A DNA stretch of 64,000 bases, taken from NCBI GenBank assembly GCA_963819715.1, contig CAWFXE010000002.1, positions 744,001 to 808,000 of the forward strand. Reading direction: 5' to 3'. Below are positions 60,489 through 64,000 of the stretch, one piece after another; the stretch's first letter is position 1; each line of letters begins with the position of its first letter. The translations under genes and the position numbers were made by a program. This stretch comes from DASUPK01 sp963819715. GTDB taxonomy: Bacteria > Actinomycetota > Thermoleophilia > Solirubrobacterales > 70-9. The notes below the pieces were generated by a model. It saw only the letters and a program-made list of their open reading frames with translations, did no database searches and was not told where the DNA came from.

Positions 60489-61606
60489 CCCCTGCGCTTG
60501 CGCTTCTTGCGCCGCTGCCCCTGCGTCTCGCCGTAGGGGGGCTGTGGGGGCTCGCCGTTCCCCGACTCCTCAGGCAGCGGTGACTCAGACACCTCGCGCC
60601 CGCTCCCCTCGACGGTCCCACCCGGCCCGCGTTCTTCGGGCGGCGGCCCGAGATCGTCACCCGGGCGCTGCCACGGGATCGCCTCACCGGCCGCCCACGC
60701 GGGCGGCAGCGGCCGCGGCCAGAGCCCGAGGAACATCAGCCCGGTGACCGCGAACCACAGAACCAGGCCCGGGATCGGCGGAAAGAGGGGAATGATCAGG
60801 AACAGGCCGAACGCCATGCCGAGGGCTCCCCAGAACCGGGGGAGCAGTCCGGTCCTCATCGTCCAGAGGTTCGTGTAGATCATCCCGAAGACGAAAGCGA
60901 GCAGGCCGATCGTCGAGATCAGGCCCCCGGCGATGAGGACGGCAGTGTGCCGGTTGAGGTGGTCCGCCAGGTTCTCGCGGGCGTCGCTCGCGGCCTGGTC
61001 GGGGGTCTTCGGCTTCGCGACCGCGGTGGTGGTCGTGCCGGTGGTGGTGGTGGTAGTGGTCGTCGCGGTGGTGGTCGAGCCCGTCGAGCTGGTGCTCGAC
61101 GTCGTCTTGCCGGTCGTCGACTTCGTGGTCGTCGTCTGCGCCTGCTCGGCCTGTTGACGGGCCTGCTGGACCTTGGCGGGCGCCTGGTCGACGAACTTGT
61201 CGGCCGCCTGCTTGCTCCCGTATGACGAGATCGCCAGGCCCAGGCCGAAGGCGATCGGACCGAGGATGATCAGGGGCAGGAACGCGTTCCGGACCCGCTG
61301 CACGCGTCCGGCGGCCGAACGGAACAGGAACATCAGCGGGATCGCGAAGAGCACCAAGCCGAGGCCCTCGAGGATCGACGTGTAGACCAGGCGGTTGCTG
61401 TGGGCGTGCTCGAAGACGAGCTGATCGGCGTCGGAGTGGCCGTTGGGCAGATGCAGGCCGACGCGCTGAAGCACGATCGAAACGGTGACGACGAAGGCGC
61501 CGCCGAGCGCCGCTGCTCCCGCCCTCCTCAGCCAGAACGACTGGTAGCCGAACAGCTCCTCCTTGGTGGGCAGAGAGCGGCCCGGGCTTGGGGATTCAGC
61601 GTTCAC
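60485..61606 (-). CDS. Membrane protein with a long Thr-rich linker
   Basis: A 373-residue protein. Hydrophobic segments lie near residues 27-48, 73-96 and 108-128, and in the C-terminal half near 221-246, 252-275 and 277-297. Between the halves is an extracytoplasmic Ser/Thr-rich stretch of about 60 residues (TTTTKSTTGKTTSSTSSTGS onward) after a coiled-coil-like Gln/Ala segment (KVQQARQQAEQAQ). The tail is Pro/Glu-rich, ending RRKKRKRRG. I recognise no enzyme motif. The Thr run suggests O-glycosylation or a wall-spanning linker. It is divergent from the saccharopine-dehydrogenase-like gene. Confidence 0.65.
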   Translation of the reverse strand: MNAESPSPGRSLPTKEELFGYQSFWLRRAGAAALGGAFVVTVSIVLQRVGLHLPNGHSDADQLVFEHAHSNRLVYTSILEGLGLVLFAIPLMFLFRSAAGRVQRVRNAFLPLIILGPIAFGLGLAISSYGSKQAADKFVDQAPAKVQQARQQAEQAQTTTTKSTTGKTTSSTSSTGSTTTATTTTTTTTGTTTTAVAKPKTPDQAASDARENLADHLNRHTAVLIAGGLISTIGLLAFVFGMIYTNLWTMRTGLLPRFWGALGMAFGLFLIIPLFPPIPGLVLWFAVTGLMFLGLWPRPLPPAWAAGEAIPWQRPGDDLGPPPEERGPGGTVEGSGREVSESPLPEESGNGEPPQPPYGETQGQRRKKRKRRG

Positions 61607-61635
61607 GGAAGGGGCGGGACTGTATCTTGGCCGCC

Positions 61636-62775
61636 GTGTCGCTTATCTCCCGCCAGAACGGACCGATCGCCGTCTATGGAGCCACGGGCTACACCGGGCG
61701 GCTGGTCGTCGCCGAGCTGATGGCCGCGGACGCCGATTTCATCGTCTCGGGCCGCAACCCGGAGAAGCTCGACGGGCTGCGAAAGGAGTTCGGTCTGGAA
61801 GCGCCCGCCAGGGCCGCTCGGGTGGACGACCCCGCCTCGCTCCGCGAGCTGCTCGCCGACTGCGCGGCGGTGATCGACTGCGCCGGGCCGTTCGTGAAGT
61901 ACGGCGAGCCGGTGCTGGCCGCAGCGGTCGAGACCGGCACCCACTACCTCGACACCACCGGCGAGCAGCCCTACATGAAGATGGCGTACGAGCGGTACGG
62001 GCCCGGCGCCGCCCGTGCCGGGGTCGCCGTGATCCCCGCCATGGGGTTCGACTACGTGCCGGGCGACATGATCGCGTCGCTCACCGCCGAGGGGATGGGC
62101 GAGCTCGACGAGCTCGACATGTTCTATTGCTGGCGCGACTTCACCCCGAGCCAGGGCACCGCCCGCACGACGCTCGAGATCATCGGCGGCAAGGACCTCG
62201 AGTGGCGGAACATGGAATGGGTCGAAGCCAGCGGCGGCGTCGGTCGCGGCAGATACGACTTTCCCGAGCCGTTCGGCCGCCAGCGCATGTTCCGCTACCC
62301 ATCCGGCGAGCAGATCACGGTGCCGCGGCATGTGCCCACCCGCAACGTGCGGGCGAGCATGAACGCCGCCTCTTTCTCCAGTGAACGGCTCGCACCCATC
62401 TTCGAGGCCACCGTACGCCCGGCCGGCCTGGCGATGCGGACCCCGCTGAAGCGGCTCGCCAACGCGCTGATCTCTCGCCTGCCCGAGGGGCAGACGCCCG
62501 ACGAGCGAGAGCGGATGACCTGGGCGATCTGCTGCGAGGCGAAGCGCGGAGAGGTGGAGCGCAAGGGCGTGATCACCGGCCGGGACGTCTATGGGCTGAC
62601 TGCCGCGGCGATCGTGCAGGGCGCGATGCTCGCCGCCAGGAAGGGATTCGATGGAAGCGGCGGTCTGTCCCCGTCGCAGGCCTTCGATCCGAAGGACTTC
62701 CTGCCGGGGCTCGAGCGCTTCGACGTCCGCTGGCAGATCTTCGAGACCAACGTCCCCGTGGCGGTCGAGGCCTAG
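61636..62775 (+). CDS. Saccharopine dehydrogenase-like NAD(P)-binding oxidoreductase
   Basis: From GTG 61636, 379 residues. The Rossmann motif IAVYGATGYTGRLVVAEL is at residues about 11-28. GRNPEKLDGL, CAGPFVKYGEPVLAAAVETG and HYLDTTGEQ follow, as in the saccharopine dehydrogenase NADP-binding family (the trans-acting enoyl reductase-like group in mycobacteria). It probably reduces or oxidises a lipid or keto compound with NADPH. The frame also opens at 61588 inside the divergent gene, but the match begins here. The downstream gene follows within 2 bases. Confidence 0.78.
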   Translation: MSLISRQNGPIAVYGATGYTGRLVVAELMAADADFIVSGRNPEKLDGLRKEFGLEAPARAARVDDPASLRELLADCAAVIDCAGPFVKYGEPVLAAAVETGTHYLDTTGEQPYMKMAYERYGPGAARAGVAVIPAMGFDYVPGDMIASLTAEGMGELDELDMFYCWRDFTPSQGTARTTLEIIGGKDLEWRNMEWVEASGGVGRGRYDFPEPFGRQRMFRYPSGEQITVPRHVPTRNVRASMNAASFSSERLAPIFEATVRPAGLAMRTPLKRLANALISRLPEGQTPDERERMTWAICCEAKRGEVERKGVITGRDVYGLTAAAIVQGAMLAARKGFDGSGGLSPSQAFDPKDFLPGLERFDVRWQIFETNVPVAVEA

Positions 62776-62777
62776 CC

Positions 62778-63464
62778 GTGGAAGGGCAGATCGGGCTTCC
62801 CGCACGGAAGGGGCGGCGGGTCAGCCTCGAGGAGGGCGCCGCTCCGGGCGCGCCGCGATGCCCCGCCTGCGGCCAGCCGCTCTTCGTCTGGCTCGAAACC
62901 GAGGGCTGGGGCCGGAGGGAGGACCAGGTCATCGACCGCTGTGAGAACTGCGGCCTGGTCGCGGTCCGCGGCGCCGTGCCCTCGGCCGACCACGCAGTCG
63001 ACGCCCTGCTCTTCGGCCGGGAGGAGAACGGGGCCGGCGTCTCGATCCACGCGGACAACGCCGCCAGCCTCCAGGCCTGGCTCGGGGCCGAGAACTGGGC
63101 GGCCCTGCGGCCGGGCGGCCACGGAATCAAGCCCACCCCGAAGGCGATCCGGCTGTTGCTGGGGCGGCGTGGCCTCGAGGTGCGGCGTATCCGTCATCTG
63201 ATCAGGCCCGGAATGGCCTCCATGTGGCAGACGCTGCTCAACCTGCTCACCTTCCACCGCGACTTCGCGTCGGAAGCGGTCTCCGGGCGCCTCCGCCCCG
63301 GCACGGGCCGCGGCGCAGCGACTTTCTGGACCGACGTCGCCGTCACCGTGCTGGCCGCCGTGCCGACGGCGATCATCGCGGTGCTCCTGGAGTCGGGTGC
63401 CGTGCTCGCCCGCCGCGGCGGCGCGATCGAGGTGCAGGCGGACCGCCTGCCGGCTACGGACTGA
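62778..63464 (+). CDS. Zinc-ribbon membrane-associated hypothetical protein
   Basis: A 228-residue protein from GTG 62778. A treble-clef-like zinc ribbon has CPACGQPLF (residues about 28-36) and CENCGL (about 55-60). A soluble middle (about 70-180) of unknown fold follows, with the conserved-looking RPGGHGIKPTPKAIRLLLGR. One hydrophobic helix lies near residues 190-215 (VAVTVLAAVPTAIIAVLLES). I recognise no enzyme motif. Possibly a membrane-bound regulator or redox sensor. It is separated from the dehydrogenase-like gene by only 2 bases, so the two are probably one unit. Confidence 0.6.
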   Translation: MEGQIGLPARKGRRVSLEEGAAPGAPRCPACGQPLFVWLETEGWGRREDQVIDRCENCGLVAVRGAVPSADHAVDALLFGREENGAGVSIHADNAASLQAWLGAENWAALRPGGHGIKPTPKAIRLLLGRRGLEVRRIRHLIRPGMASMWQTLLNLLTFHRDFASEAVSGRLRPGTGRGAATFWTDVAVTVLAAVPTAIIAVLLESGAVLARRGGAIEVQADRLPATD

Positions 63465-64000
63465 CCTCGGCCACGATCGCCGCGACCTCCGCGGGCGCCC
63501 CAATCTGCGGTGGCGCGCCGGGCGAGGCGACCCGCTGGTCTGAGCTGTTCGCCAGGCGGACCGCGAGCGCGGCGGCGGCATCACGCACCAGCGGCGGTGT
63601 CGACTCGGCCGTGATTACCGCCGACGGGCGATCCGCGCTCGCCAGCCTGGGCAGCGGCATCCTCCATCCGGCGGGGATCCCCAGCTCGGCGAGGACGCTC
63701 CGCGGCCGCTGCCGCGCGGCGGTGGCCGTCTCCTCCCCGGTCCGCGCCACCCCCGGCCCGAGCGCCGGCAGCTCGCCCGAGAGGTAGACGTCGATCACGT
63801 TCTCGTGATTGCCGGCCGCGATCTCGATCCGGTGGCGGTCCTGGGAGAGCGCCTCCGTGGCGACCGGGCTCAGCTGGAGCAGGGTGGGCTCGATCAGGAC
63901 CGCTGCGGAGACCAGCTCCGGCCGCCGGAGCAGCAGATCCAGCGCGATGACGGCGCCGAGGCCCGCTCCGCAGACCGTGGAGGGTTCGCCCGTCGTCCCA
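63454..64000 (-). CDS. Alpha/beta-hydrolase-fold protein, C-terminal part (runs off right edge)
   Basis: About 182 codons, open at the right edge. The visible part starts STVCGAGLGAVIALDLLLRR, the nucleophile-elbow helix of an alpha/beta hydrolase. The strand-turn-helix is CGAGLGAV, where active enzymes have a G-x-S-x-G; the serine position is Gly. Downstream, PELVSAAVLIEP and the terminal IPAGWRMPLPRLASADRPSA fit the fold, but a catalytic Asp/His pair is not obvious. It may be a non-catalytic relative or a hydrolase with a diverged elbow. The missing N-terminal part lies beyond 64000. Confidence 0.55.
   Translation of the reverse strand, partial: GTTGEPSTVCGAGLGAVIALDLLLRRPELVSAAVLIEPTLLQLSPVATEALSQDRHRIEIAAGNHENVIDVYLSGELPALGPGVARTGEETATAARQRPRSVLAELGIPAGWRMPLPRLASADRPSAVITAESTPPLVRDAAAALAVRLANSSDQRVASPGAPPQIGAPAEVAAIVAEVSP

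Noticed and set aside
61020..61140. Short tandem repeat array of GGTGGT type
   Set aside because: It is the antisense of the Thr/Ser linker codons of the membrane protein; low-complexity coding sequence, not a CRISPR or VNTR.
1..64000. CRISPR array, transposase, integrase or phage module
   Set aside because: No regularly spaced repeats and no recombinase or phage motif were seen in the frames read.

Overview
The window is strongly G+C-rich by eye, with short intergenic gaps, many GTG/TTG starts and many 1-4 nt stop/start overlaps. The gene content points to a high-GC actinobacterium: an F420-type deazaflavin oxidoreductase, WS/DGAT acyltransferase, SARP and LuxR-LAL regulators, an LPxTG-anchored cupredoxin, a complete 14-gene nuo operon, HtaA-like and CSLREA/beta-helix secreted proteins. 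My best guess is class Thermoleophilia (Solirubrobacterales or relatives). This is inferred from remembered gene content, not from a search.

Region 1-11.96 kb is a surface-polysaccharide and small-molecule locus. On the minus strand an ECF sigma factor is followed by a DegT-type aminotransferase, a Gfo/Idh/MocA oxidoreductase and a polyprenyl-phosphate glycosylphosphotransferase that runs off the left edge. A polysaccharide deacetylase and a PAS-SARP regulator lie on the plus strand. A minus-strand set nadE-like, asnB-like, acyl carrier protein, AMP-forming acyl ligase follows, with a divergent double-GNAT protein. Nearly every gene in this stretch is broken by one or more single-base frameshifts, several of them at homopolymers. 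The protein-level conservation across frames suggests sequencing or assembly indels rather than decay.

Region 12-33.8 kb is mixed housekeeping and accessory: tRNA-Arg, PlsC, a hydroxy-acid oxidase with an MFS exporter, a WS/DGAT enzyme with a histone-H1-like tail, tandem L,D-transpeptidases, two tRNA-Ser genes, an alanine-racemase-fold protein lacking the expected PLP lysine, a PAS-GGDEF-EAL protein, a GGDEF/HD-GYP protein (frameshifted), MsrB, a cytochrome c - serS - response-regulator unit, flavin reductase, an HxlR-SCP2 regulator divergent from a double VOC protein, and membrane proteins.

Region 33.9-48.8 kb is a complete respiratory complex I operon, nuoABCDEFGHIJKLMN, all on the plus strand with start/stop overlaps at nearly every junction; nuoE carries two frameshifts. 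Region 48.9-64 kb holds a metallo-beta-lactamase-fold hydrolase, an MFS and an AEC transporter, a tandem (two-domain) ThyX-like protein with split catalytic motifs, an LPxTG cupredoxin, a beta-helix/RTX secreted protein plus the 3' remnant of a relative sharing an unusual Cys-Lys-rich tail, a giant LuxR-family ATPase regulator, VOC, membrane and saccharopine-dehydrogenase-like proteins, and an alpha/beta-hydrolase cut by the right edge.

No CRISPR array, transposase, phage gene or rRNA was seen. No gene-free stretch exceeds about 210 bases.
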